Source of the DNA: Chloroflexota bacterium
Lineage (GTDB): Bacteria; Chloroflexota; Dehalococcoidia; Lucifugimonadales; JACPCL1
Direction: 5' to 3'
Length of the DNA stretch: 32,770 bases
NCBI GenBank assembly: GCA_016179765.1
Contig: JACPCL010000043.1
Span: 1 to 32,770 of the forward strand
Below, piece after piece: positions 6,998-14,472 of this stretch. Both the position numbers and the translations under genes were made by a program. The notes under the pieces were generated by a model that saw nothing but the letters and a program-made list of their open reading frames with translations, had not been told where the DNA came from and ran no database searches. Positions within the stretch are counted from its first letter, which is position 1; every line of letters starts with the position of its first letter.

Positions 6998-7163
6998 GCT
7001 CCCAGGCGCCCGTTGGGCTTAATCAGGGAAGGCGGTGCAAGTCCGCCACGGTTGCGCCACTGTAAGCGGGGAGCCTGCCGGCATTGTGCCACTGTCCCGA
7101 CGATTCGGGATGGGAAGGCGCCGGCAGGCCGCGAGCCGCAAGTCAGGAGACCTGCCCGGGAGC
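6998..7163 (+). promoter_or_regulatory. Cobalamin (adenosylcobalamin-type) riboswitch aptamer
   Basis: Conserved elements appear in order: GGGCTTAATCAGGGAA, GGCGGTGCAAGTCCGCC, GCGCCACTGTAAGCGGGGAG, GGGAAGGCGCC and the B12 box AAGTCAGGAGACCTGCC (7140-7156). GCTCCC (6998-7003) pairs with GGGAGC (7158-7163) as the P1 closing stem. The element is placed between a promoter and an ECF transporter gene. Family knowledge: B12 binding normally shuts off downstream expression. CCTGC in the B12 box (7151-7155) could alternatively pair with GCAGG (7257-7261) of the downstream terminator, giving a possible antiterminator; that is an inference. Confidence 0.95.
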
Positions 7164-7202
7164 GACCAACGCTCTACTCTGCGCACACAGAGGAGGTGTA
7201 CG

Positions 7203-7217
7203 ATGGCTGTCACATAA
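7203..7217 (+). CDS. Four-residue leader ORF (MAVT) between riboswitch and terminator
   Basis: ATG GCT GTC ACA TAA follows a perfect AGGAGG (7191-7196) at six-base spacing, in a leader that otherwise has no reason to carry so strong a ribosome binding site. It lies after the B12 box and just ahead of the terminator hairpin. Ribosome occupancy there could influence terminator folding. An ancestral longer gene reduced to its start is another possibility. Only the sequence arrangement is certain. Confidence 0.4.
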   Translation: MAVT

Positions 7218-7238
7218 GCGTGTGATTCCATGTCCCCT

Positions 7239-7269
7239 ATCCCTGCATCCCGGAGAGCAGGGATTTTTT
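7239..7269 (+). terminator. Riboswitch-linked intrinsic terminator
   Basis: The stem ATCCCTGC / GCAGGGAT (7239-7246 with 7257-7264) is followed by an unbroken T-run to 7269. It lies between the cobalamin aptamer and the ECF gene, the position of a transcription-attenuating expression platform. Confidence 0.85.
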
Positions 7270-7299
7270 GTTCTACCACCATTGCACAGGAGGTCACCT

Positions 7300-7944
7300 A
7301 TGACGACTCTGAAACAGGATGCCTTGTCTGACAAGGACATTCCTAGGGTAGCCCCGGTTGGCAAGGGGGTCGCAAGCCTGCCCGGTTGGCTTACCCACAC
7401 AGGAGCGATGGCCGCCTACGTTGTTGCCATTCTGCTTTCCAACTACGCCCTGCAAAACTTCCCGAACGTCAAACTCTTTGACATGCTGGTCTTCCTGGCT
7501 GGCTACACCCTGGGCTTCCGCCGCGGGGCCATGGTCGGCGCCGCTGCCTGGCTGGTGTACGGCACCTTCAACCCCTTTGGGCCGTCGGGTGCGGTCCTGC
7601 TGGGCGTGGAAATGACATCGGAGGCCGGCTACGCTCTGGCCGGGGCCCTGGCCGGCAGGCTCCTGAAGGCAGGCGAGGTGCGACTGCTGCCCAGCAAGGC
7701 CAGCCTGTTGTTTGCCGCTGCCGCCGTCCTTTCCACTGTGGCCTACGATGTCGCCACCAACGTCTACACAGGTCTGGTTTGGGCCGGCCTGGCCGGTTCC
7801 ACCGAATACGCCCGCTGGGTTTGGGTCGCCCTTTCCAACCCCGGTGCGCTCTACTTCATGGCGGCCCATATCTCCAGCAACCTGGTGTTCTTTGTTGCCC
7901 TGGCTCCCATGGCCATCGTCGCTGGGCGCAGGCTGGGCAAATAG
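7300..7944 (+). CDS. ECF transporter S component, predicted cobalamin uptake
   Basis: 214-aa membrane protein with about six hydrophobic segments (AAYVVAILLSNYALQNF, LFDMLVFLAGYTLGF, GAMVGAAAWLVYGTF, the EAGYALAGALAG region, LLFAAAAVLSTVAYDVA, AAHISSNLVFFVALAPMAIV). The GFRRGAMVGAAAWLVYGTFNPFG and SEAGYALAGALAGR blocks are typical of S components that sit in an energy-coupling-factor complex (EcfA/A'/T). ATG 7300 has a perfect AGGAGGT (7288-7294). Substrate assignment to cobalamin or a precursor rests on the riboswitch upstream and the DUF4430 lipoprotein downstream. No EcfA or EcfT genes are in the window, so it probably uses shared ones. Confidence 0.85.
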   Translation: MTTLKQDALSDKDIPRVAPVGKGVASLPGWLTHTGAMAAYVVAILLSNYALQNFPNVKLFDMLVFLAGYTLGFRRGAMVGAAAWLVYGTFNPFGPSGAVLLGVEMTSEAGYALAGALAGRLLKAGEVRLLPSKASLLFAAAAVLSTVAYDVATNVYTGLVWAGLAGSTEYARWVWVALSNPGALYFMAAHISSNLVFFVALAPMAIVAGRRLGK

Positions 7945-7950
7945 GGAGCC

Positions 7951-8442
7951 ATGATGAAAACTGAACACCCCTTTCGCCCAGCGGCGTGGGCGGCGCTGCT
8001 GCTTGTGTCCCTATGGCTTTCGGTGGGCTGTGCCCTGGCCACGCCGGTCCCTGCCCCTACAGCCACCTTTGCGGCAACCAGCAAGACAGAGACTATCAAG
8101 GTTAGCCTGCTGGTGCAGGTGGCGGAAGCAGACATCCGCTGGTTCCGCGATGTGGAGCTGCCCAGGGGGGCCAACGCCTGGGAGCTAACAGAGACGGCGG
8201 CCCAGGGCCAGGTGGAGGCCCAGTTCTATCCTTTATACCGGTCCCACTTTATTGATGCCCTCTTTGGGGTGAAGGGCCAGGCTCCTAACTTCTGGTTGAT
8301 CTTCCTCTGGAGCGAGGCCTCCAATAAGTGGGAGCCGCTGCCGGTCGGAGCAGACCTCTTCTCCCTCAAGGAGGGACACGTCCTGGCCTGGTACTACGCA
8401 GACACCTCCAAGGAGCAGAGCGTTCCGACAGTAAACCCGTAG
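7951..8442 (+). CDS. DUF4430 (transcobalamin C-terminal-like) lipoprotein
   Basis: 163 aa: a basic N-terminus, a hydrophobic core (AALLLVSLWLSVGC) with probable lipidated Cys 27, a Pro/Thr-rich linker, then a domain of the DUF4430 type. Visible family features are GANAWELTETAA, YRSHFIDALFGVKGQAPNFWLIFLW and the LKEGHVLAWYYAD ending. Related domains occur in transcobalamin/intrinsic factor. Only 6 bases separate it from the S-component gene, and both lie under the cobalamin riboswitch. I infer it is a surface-anchored corrinoid-binding partner delivering ligand to the ECF transporter. Domain assignment is from pattern only. Confidence 0.75.
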   Translation: MMKTEHPFRPAAWAALLLVSLWLSVGCALATPVPAPTATFAATSKTETIKVSLLVQVAEADIRWFRDVELPRGANAWELTETAAQGQVEAQFYPLYRSHFIDALFGVKGQAPNFWLIFLWSEASNKWEPLPVGADLFSLKEGHVLAWYYADTSKEQSVPTVNP

Positions 8443-8456
8443 GCCGGCTTCAAGGA

Positions 8457-8488
8457 AAGAAAGAGCGCCGAACCAGGCGCTCTTTCTT
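8457..8488 (+). terminator. Terminator of the B12 uptake operon
   Basis: A 13-bp perfect stem (8457-8469 with 8476-8488) closes a six-base loop. The arms read AAGAAAGAGCGCC / GGCGCTCTTTCTT, giving a T-rich 3' arm. It begins 14 bases after the stop codon. Confidence 0.85.
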
Positions 8489-8623
8489 CGTGATGTTCTG
8501 GCACTAAAGCGCTAGGGTTAGATACAACCAACCCCCTATCCCTGCCTTCCCCCGCAAGGGGGGAAAGGGGTGGGCTTCCTCCCTCTTGACGGGAGAGGAT
8601 GGAGGTATGGGTGAAACGCTCCG

Positions 8624-8661
8624 CTAATGACAAGACAAGTTATCTTGTCTCTGACCATTAG
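8624..8661. promoter_or_regulatory. Long dyad upstream of a Gfo/Idh gene (possible operator)
   Basis: CTAATG (8624) and CATTAG (to 8661) flank an inner perfect palindrome AGACAAG-TTAT-CTTGTCT (8633-8650). It lies about 115 bases upstream of the oxidoreductase start, in a 286-base gap (8489-8774) that otherwise holds a CCTTCCCCC...GGGGGGAAAGG repeat-like block at about 8538-8565 and a TATCAT -10 candidate at 8738-8743. The dyad has no T-run, so an operator is more likely than a terminator. Confidence 0.4.
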
Positions 8662-8774
8662 TCGGGGGACATGAAAACCACGCACCCGCGAACAGGACCC
8701 TTTGTGGGCTTCGCGAGCTTGAAAGTGCATTATTTGCTATCATGTTGCCAGCACATGAAAGGCAGCAAGGCATC

Positions 8775-9866
8775 ATGACCACTAGCGCCCTTAGAGTAGG
8801 GGTTATCGGCGTCGGCTTCGGCAGTACGGTGCACATTCCCGCCTTCTTCTCCGAGGGCGCCCAGGTGGTGGCGGTATGTGCGCGGCGCGAGGAGCGGGCA
8901 GAAAAGGCGGCCCACGACTTTGGCGTTGCCAGGGCGTTCACCGACTACCGGCAGTTGCTGGACATGGGAGACCTGGACGCCGTGAGCATTGCGACGCCTC
9001 CGGCCAACCACTACGAGATGGTGATGGCCGCCCTGGAAGCGGGGAAGCACGTGCTCTGCGAGAAGCCCTTTGCGCTGGATCAAGGGCAGGCGATGGAGAT
9101 GGCGGAAAAGGCGAGCCGCGTGGGGCGTACCGCCATGGTCGCCCACGAGTTCCGTTTTGCTCCGGGGCGGGCGTACGTGAAGGAGCTCCTCTCTCAAGGG
9201 TACGTGGGCAGGGTGCAGGCGGTGCACATGTACCTGTTCCGAGGGCCAACGGAGCGGCCTACCCGGACCGCTCCCCTGGGCGCTGGAGCGGCGGAGGGTG
9301 GTGGCTTCCTGGGCGCTCTTGGGTCCCACTACATTGACTGCCTGCGGGACTGGGTGGGTGACGTGTCCAGGGTGTGCGGGGGCGTCTTCGTCCACGAGCC
9401 CAACCGTGTAGACCCGGCCACTGGCCAGAGCGCGACCACGGACGCCGACGATGCCTTCAGTTTTGTGGCGACCCTTGCTCAGGGTGGATGGGCCTCTATG
9501 TCCGCCAGCTCCCGCGCTCCCTTTGGCCCCGGCGCGCTCCTCCAGGTGTACGGCGCTGAGGGTACGCTGCAAACGCCCCAGACGGGCGTGAATCCACCCA
9601 GCGACGGCAGGGTGTTGGGTGCGAGGTTCGGTGAAGGGCAAGGGGTCCGTGAGTTGCCCATGCCGGAGAGGTTCCGCCCCTTTGTAGATCCACGGGACGA
9701 CCGTTTGATGGCCTTTCGCATCCTGCTGCGCCACTTCATGAAGGGCATCAATGAAGGCAACTCGCCTTCGCCCAACTTCTACGACGGTTATCGTTGCCAG
9801 CAGGTCCTGGACGCCATACGCGTCTCGCAGTCGGGGGCTGGATGGGTGGACATTCCGGGAGAGTAG
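8775..9866 (+). CDS. Gfo/Idh/MocA family oxidoreductase
   Basis: 363-aa NAD(P)-dependent sugar/polyol-type dehydrogenase. The N-terminal Rossmann fold shows VGVIGVGFGSTVHIPAF and the nucleotide loop VCARREERA. AISIATPPANHYEM-type sequence follows, and the catalytic EKP motif is intact (GKHVLCEKPFALD, Glu96-Lys97-Pro98). The C-terminal alpha/beta domain has the substrate-side GALGSHYIDCLRDW. Substrate is unknown. An in-frame ATG at 8742 is possible, but it overlaps a TATCAT -10-like element and lacks a ribosome binding site; the family N-terminus fits ATG 8775. It stands alone between non-coding stretches. Confidence 0.9.
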   Translation: MTTSALRVGVIGVGFGSTVHIPAFFSEGAQVVAVCARREERAEKAAHDFGVARAFTDYRQLLDMGDLDAVSIATPPANHYEMVMAALEAGKHVLCEKPFALDQGQAMEMAEKASRVGRTAMVAHEFRFAPGRAYVKELLSQGYVGRVQAVHMYLFRGPTERPTRTAPLGAGAAEGGGFLGALGSHYIDCLRDWVGDVSRVCGGVFVHEPNRVDPATGQSATTDADDAFSFVATLAQGGWASMSASSRAPFGPGALLQVYGAEGTLQTPQTGVNPPSDGRVLGARFGEGQGVRELPMPERFRPFVDPRDDRLMAFRILLRHFMKGINEGNSPSPNFYDGYRCQQVLDAIRVSQSGAGWVDIPGE

Positions 9867-10084
9867 GCGCTGGCTGTCTGTACAAACAGGGGTAGCCCAC
9901 TGTCATGCTAGAGCGAGGTGTTCAGACACGTTAGTCTTCCCATGCGGCCGCCTCGCGAAGCATCCCTCACCTGTTTCGCCCCTGCGCAAAGGGCTGCGGC
10001 AGCCCGCGCCCCACTGCTGCCAAACGGTATTCATCCATAAGGGTACTCATGGTCTTGGGCATGAAAGATTCCGGGAGAGTGGCC

Positions 10085-11356
10085 TCACGCCGAAGGCACC
10101 ACCCGCTCCAGCGCGGCAACCACCCTCCTGAAGGCGGGCTTCTGGGATGGCGCCACGGCCGACTGCCGTCGCCCCCTCCGCGCCACAAATCGCGAAGTCC
10201 AGTAGACCGCCAGCCCTACTCCTGCGCCTATCGCCAGGTTCCCGCCGAAGGCCATGGACACTACAGCAACCACTGCCGCCAGCACTAGGTGGATTGTCGA
10301 ATCCACGTTCACCCCAAGGATGATGTGCTGGACGCCAACGTAAAACAGCAAGACGCCGAGGGTCGCGGCAGGCAGCAGAGAGCGGATTTCCAGGGCCGAG
10401 CGACCGAAGAGGACCGCCACCCCTATGAGCACGAGGCCCAGGAACCCAGTGGCGAGGGGTGTCCGCGCTCCCAGCCTGTAGTGCGCTGTGAGTCCGCCGC
10501 ATCCGTGGCAGTTTGGCAGGCCCCCGGTGAGCCCGGCCCAGAGATTCCCCAGGGCAACGCTCATGGCTATCCGGGTGGGTGTAGCCCTTTCCGCCCTGTC
10601 GCCGAAATAGGCCTTGGCTGCATCTGCGGTGGCGATCACTGAGTTCGCCAGCGTCAGCGGGAGCTGCGGCACAACCAGGAGCACCAGAGCGGGCCAGAAG
10701 TCGCTGGCAGAAGGAAGCGCGAGGCTGAGCGGCGCGGGGCCAAGCCTCCAGACGGCGTCTCCCCCTATCGTGAACAGGGCCGTCCCAATGCCCAAGGCAG
10801 CAACAACCAGCGCGGCGGGAATGGACTTCAGCCGTAGCAGCACGAAAAGCAAGACCACGCTGGCCAGACCCAGGAGCACGCCTCCTGGGACGGCCAGGCT
10901 TGCTAGCTCAACGGCGGCTTGCTGGCCGCTGAGGAGGAAGGGCTTCTGGAACACCATCTGGTAGGCGCTCTTCAGGAGCAGGAATCCCAGGCCGATCTGC
11001 ACCCCTCGCACGACTGGGATTGGGACGATCTTTTCAAGGAGCTTGATGCCCCGTGTCGCCGAGAGGGCGAATAAGGCCCCCGCCATGAGCAGGGCTGCAG
11101 CCGCGATGACTGACGGCGGTGATTGATGGGCTATTGCCAGCGCCGAAAGGGCCTTCAACGGCTGTACCGGCATGGGGATGCGGAAGTACAGGCCGGAGAG
11201 GATGTAGATAATCCCCACCCCGAGGAGGGTGGTGGTGGGATTGAGCCCGTTGATGGCTATGAGGGCCGCTTCAAGGGGCAGGAGGACGCCCAGGTCTCCC
11301 AGGGCGCCGTTCAGCTCCCTGCCAGTCACTGGATATAGGCCAACGTGCAGTTTCAT
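10085..11356 (-). CDS. MOT1-type molybdate (or sulfate) transporter
   Basis: 423-aa polytopic membrane protein with about ten to twelve hydrophobic segments. It carries the signature repeats of the MOT1/SulP-related family: GALGDLGVLLPL near the N-terminus, PMPVQPLKALSA (transmembrane segment 3), VVPQLPLTLANSVIAT in the second half and PNCHGCGGLTAHYRLGAR. Family knowledge: characterised MOT1 proteins are high-affinity molybdate transporters; bacterial members are usually annotated as putative sulfate/molybdate transporters. ATG 11356 lacks a Shine-Dalgarno, but TATCAT on the minus strand (11363-11368) sits six bases before it, so the transcript may be leaderless. It is divergent from the CoA-transferase. 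Confidence 0.85.
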   Translation of the reverse strand: MKLHVGLYPVTGRELNGALGDLGVLLPLEAALIAINGLNPTTTLLGVGIIYILSGLYFRIPMPVQPLKALSALAIAHQSPPSVIAAAALLMAGALFALSATRGIKLLEKIVPIPVVRGVQIGLGFLLLKSAYQMVFQKPFLLSGQQAAVELASLAVPGGVLLGLASVVLLFVLLRLKSIPAALVVAALGIGTALFTIGGDAVWRLGPAPLSLALPSASDFWPALVLLVVPQLPLTLANSVIATADAAKAYFGDRAERATPTRIAMSVALGNLWAGLTGGLPNCHGCGGLTAHYRLGARTPLATGFLGLVLIGVAVLFGRSALEIRSLLPAATLGVLLFYVGVQHIILGVNVDSTIHLVLAAVVAVVSMAFGGNLAIGAGVGLAVYWTSRFVARRGRRQSAVAPSQKPAFRRVVAALERVVPSA

Positions 11357-11395
11357 GGGTCAATGATACAGGGTCTGCCCTTTCTCCACCAGCAA

Positions 11396-11404
11396 TGCTA
11401 TAAT
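11396..11404 (+). promoter_or_regulatory. Extended -10 promoter of the CoA-transferase gene
   Basis: TGCTATAAT is an extended -10 (TGn plus a perfect hexamer) 74 bases before the ATG at 11479; no clear -35 is seen. The identical string precedes the trigger factor gene. Confidence 0.5.
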
Positions 11405-11478
11405 CCCCTCGGCTTCTGGACTTCAAACACACGGGCGAAGGACTCCGTCCTATCAGACCAACCTGAGGAGGCCGCGAG

Positions 11479-12852
11479 ATGTCCGCACGACCCTTGGAAG
11501 GCATCCGTATCATAGACTCCACCTACGTCTTCGCCATGCCCTACGCCTGCGGCCTCATGACCGATATGGGTGCGGAGGTTATCAAGGTGGAGGGCATCCA
11601 GCACCCGGACCGTTCCGCCGCCGCCGGCTCGCCGGACAACGAGGATGGCCACGACCCCTGGAACCGCGGAGCCACCTTCAACCAGCTCAACCGCGGCAAG
11701 CGCTCCCTGACCCTTGACCTCTCGCGAGAGGAGGGGCGACAGGCGTTTAAGGACCTTGTCAAAGTCAGCGACATCGTCGTGGAGAACTACACGCCCCGGG
11801 TCATGCGCCGCTGGGAGATGGACTACCCCAACCTGAGGAAAATCAAGCCGGACATCATCATGGTGTCCAACACCGGCTACGGCCATGGCGAAGGCGCCTA
11901 TGCCCAGTACCCAGGCCAGGCGACGACTATGGAAGCCACCCACGGCCTCTGCTGGATCACCGGCTACGACAATGATACCCCCTCCAAAGCCGGCCAGTCC
12001 TACGTGGACTTCCTGGCCTGCTGGACCGGCCTCTTCGCTATCGCCTCCGCCCTGCGCTACCGCAACCGCACGGGCAAGGGGCAGTGGGTAGACCTGGGCA
12101 TGTACCAGCTTGGCTGCTACTGGACGGCCGAGTACATCCTGGACTACACGGCCAACGGCAAGGAGAACGGGCACATCGGCAACCGTCACCCGTGGCGCGC
12201 CCCCCAGGGCTGCTACCCCTGCAAACCCACTGACGAACGGGACGCCTGGTGCACCCTGTCGGTGGGCGACGACCAGGAGTGGCGGGCCCTGTGCAAGGAG
12301 ATGGGGGCGCCGGAGCTGGCGACTGACCCTCGCTTCGCCACACTGATAGGCCGCCGCAAGCATCACGATGAGCTGGACGAGGTGATCTCCCAGTGGTCTC
12401 GCACCCTGGACAAGCACGCGATGATGGAGCGCCTCCAGGAAGCGGGCGTGCCCTCGGGGGCTGTCTTTGACTCCAAGGATACCAACATCTCATCCCACTA
12501 CTGGGCCAGAGGCTTCCTGGAGAAGGTTGCCTGGACGCCAGAGCGGGGAATGGGCACCCGCGTCCTGATGGGGAGGCCTTGGATCATGAACAAGGTCCCT
12601 TTGCGCATCACCGAAGGGACCCATACCCTTGGCGAGGACAACCGCTACCTCCTGCACGACCTCTTGGACTACGGCAACGACCGCCTTGCCCAGCTGGAGC
12701 AGGGGCAGGTTATCGGTGAAAAACCGCTGACCGGGTCACGCCGTGGCCCCTTTGTCCCGCCCAACCCTGGGGCGCGTCCCGCGGCGAACCGGGCTGGCCG
12801 CCTGGATGCCTTCATGGACCCGGACTACAAGAAGCTGCTGGGGATTGAGTGA
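11479..12852 (+). CDS. Family III (CaiB/BaiF) CoA-transferase
   Basis: 457 aa. The N-terminal RIIDSTYVFAMPYACGLMTDMGAEVIKVE is the family CoA-binding Rossmann part. NRGKRSLTLDLSREEG, DIVVENYTPRVMRRW and KAGQSYVDFLACWTGLF follow, where Asp177 is the expected catalytic residue forming the acyl anhydride. RTGKGQWVDLGMYQ closes the large domain. Family knowledge: these enzymes move CoA between carboxylic acids such as formyl/oxalyl, carnitine or aromatic acids; the substrate here is not deducible. ATG 11479 has GAGGAGG at 11465-11471. The second Gfo/Idh gene follows after 42 bases and is probably co-transcribed. Confidence 0.9.
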   Translation: MSARPLEGIRIIDSTYVFAMPYACGLMTDMGAEVIKVEGIQHPDRSAAAGSPDNEDGHDPWNRGATFNQLNRGKRSLTLDLSREEGRQAFKDLVKVSDIVVENYTPRVMRRWEMDYPNLRKIKPDIIMVSNTGYGHGEGAYAQYPGQATTMEATHGLCWITGYDNDTPSKAGQSYVDFLACWTGLFAIASALRYRNRTGKGQWVDLGMYQLGCYWTAEYILDYTANGKENGHIGNRHPWRAPQGCYPCKPTDERDAWCTLSVGDDQEWRALCKEMGAPELATDPRFATLIGRRKHHDELDEVISQWSRTLDKHAMMERLQEAGVPSGAVFDSKDTNISSHYWARGFLEKVAWTPERGMGTRVLMGRPWIMNKVPLRITEGTHTLGEDNRYLLHDLLDYGNDRLAQLEQGQVIGEKPLTGSRRGPFVPPNPGARPAANRAGRLDAFMDPDYKKLLGIE

Positions 12853-12894
12853 TGGGTGTTTCAGGCCAGCAAGGCAACCAAGAGGAGCAACCTT

Positions 12895-13923
12895 ATGACC
12901 TCCAGGACGGTCCGGATCGGTTTCATTGGCGCAGGCAGGTTCAGCCAGAATAGACTGCTTCCGCAGCTCAAGAAAGTCCCTGGAGTAGAGCTGGTGGTCG
13001 TCGCCAACAGCACGCCGGAGTCCAGCCAAAGGGTGGCCCAGCAGTTTGGCTTTGGCCGCACCGCCGGGGACTGGCGCGAGGTAGTGGCGGCGAAGGACGT
13101 GGAGGCCATCGTGGTGGGCACTCGCACGGCCATGCATCCGGAGATGTGCATTCCCGTGTTGGAGGCTGGCAAGCACCTGCTTTCCATGAACGCCATCGCC
13201 CCTGACCTTGCTGGAGCCAGGGCCATGCTGCAAGCCTCCCAGACAAGGCCGAACCTGGTGGCTCTGGTGTACCCCGGCCAGTTCTACCTGCGGGAGGAGG
13301 CGATGATGCAGTGGCTGCTGCATGAGGGGTATGCGGGCAAGGTGCTCCACGTGCTTGACTACTGGCATACCCGCTTCTTTGGCTTGGGTAGCCAGTTTGA
13401 GATAGCCAACCGCTGGTTTGGCCCCCACACCCGCGTCTTTGGCTACCGCAAGGGGTTTGAGGTGCCGCCTCGCGGCGCGGACCACCATGCGCGGGACGTG
13501 CGGCCAGAGTCCAACGTGGTGCTGGCGGAGCTGGCCAGCAGCGCATCCCTCACCTACATCCATAGCACCGTGGCGGGTGAGTCCGCCCTGTCCCGCTTTG
13601 AGGTTTACGGCGACCTGGGCAGCATCGTGTGCTACGCCGAGGGTCAGGCGAAGACGGGTTTCTTCGGCGCAAAGGGGACCGACAAGGAGCTTCAGCCCAT
13701 CCCCGTGCCAGCCAATCTGAAAGAGGCGGACGGCAGCCTGAAGGGCGTTGCGGTAGAGGCGGAGTTCATCGCTGCCGTGCGAGGGGAGAAGCAGCCAGGG
13801 CCTGCCGTGCCGCACTTCATAGACGGCGTGCGCCTGCTGGAGTTTGCCGAGGCGTGGCGCAAGTCGGCGGAGTCGGGGACGTGGTGCGCCCTGCCTCTGG
13901 AAGCGCCCGTCGCCTCACGCTAG
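12895..13923 (+). CDS. Gfo/Idh/MocA-like oxidoreductase lacking the EKP motif
   Basis: 342 aa with a clear Rossmann N-terminus (RIGFIGAGRFSQNRLLPQL, VVVANSTPESSQRVA) and the expected following strand (AIVVGTRTAMHPEM). At the place where active family members have EKP, the sequence is GKHLLSMNAIAPD: Ser97-Met98-Asn99 replace Glu-Lys-Pro, removing the catalytic lysine. The C-terminal half keeps DYWHTRFFG and the NRWFGPHTRVFG region. It may bind NAD without standard dehydrogenase chemistry, or use another residue. ATG 12895 has AGAGGAG at ideal spacing. Its last nine bases overlap the convergent thioesterase gene. Confidence 0.8.
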   Translation: MTSRTVRIGFIGAGRFSQNRLLPQLKKVPGVELVVVANSTPESSQRVAQQFGFGRTAGDWREVVAAKDVEAIVVGTRTAMHPEMCIPVLEAGKHLLSMNAIAPDLAGARAMLQASQTRPNLVALVYPGQFYLREEAMMQWLLHEGYAGKVLHVLDYWHTRFFGLGSQFEIANRWFGPHTRVFGYRKGFEVPPRGADHHARDVRPESNVVLAELASSASLTYIHSTVAGESALSRFEVYGDLGSIVCYAEGQAKTGFFGAKGTDKELQPIPVPANLKEADGSLKGVAVEAEFIAAVRGEKQPGPAVPHFIDGVRLLEFAEAWRKSAESGTWCALPLEAPVASR

Positions 13924-14409
13924 GGCCCCAGAGAAGAGCGGGAACCGCTCCAATGGCAGCCGGTTCCCTGTGGCCTCAAAGTGGCTGAAGACCTCCCGAA
14001 CCTCCTCTGGCGTCCGGCGCGGGCGCTGAGCCTTGTTGTCGTAGCTCACGTAGACCACCTCTGCCTGAGCCAAGAGCGGCGCTTCTCCCTGACGATACAT
14101 TTCGTAGGCGAAGGTGATGCTGGTGTTGCCCACACGGGCGGCGCGGGCGTAGACCTCCACCAGGTCGTCCAGTCTGGCGGGAGCCTTGTACGTGATGGCG
14201 GCTCTGGCCGTCACCGTGTCAAACAGGTTCAGCTCTGCCAGGTGGTACAGGCGGAAGCCCAGGTGGCGACAGTAGTCGGATAGGGCCACTTCCACCCAGG
14301 TCAGATACACTGGGTAGTAAACGATGCCCTGGGCGTCGCAGTCGGCCCAGCGCACCCGGAGGGTGGTGTGAAAGTGGAACTCCTCTTTGGGCATCGCCTT
14401 ATCCTTCAT
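13915..14409 (-). CDS. Acyl-CoA thioesterase, 4HBT (YbgC-like) hot-dog family
   Basis: 164 aa. LRVRWADCDAQGIVYYPVYLTWVEVALSDY is the hot-dog signature with the catalytic Asp in DCDAQGIVYY. ARAAITYKAPARLDDLVEVYARAARVGNTS and AEVVYVSYDNKAQRP complete the fold. Family knowledge: hydrolyses acyl-CoA thioesters in the cytosol; chain length unknown. The first ATG (14409) has a GATACT -10-like sequence five bases upstream (minus strand) and no Shine-Dalgarno. A second ATG at 14394 has AAGGA in front and could be the real start (MPKEEFHF). The 3' end overlaps the Gfo/Idh gene convergently. Confidence 0.88.
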   Translation of the reverse strand: MKDKAMPKEEFHFHTTLRVRWADCDAQGIVYYPVYLTWVEVALSDYCRHLGFRLYHLAELNLFDTVTARAAITYKAPARLDDLVEVYARAARVGNTSITFAYEMYRQGEAPLLAQAEVVYVSYDNKAQRPRRTPEEVREVFSHFEATGNRLPLERFPLFSGALA

Positions 14410-14472
14410 CCATCAGTATCATGGTAACGCCTGTTCCCCAAACGCACCCCGTGGGTGTATAGTCAGCCCAGC

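Noticed and set aside
7084-7299. N-terminal extension of the ECF S component to 7084
   Set aside because: It would translate the cobalamin riboswitch and terminator; ATG 7300 has a perfect ribosome binding site.
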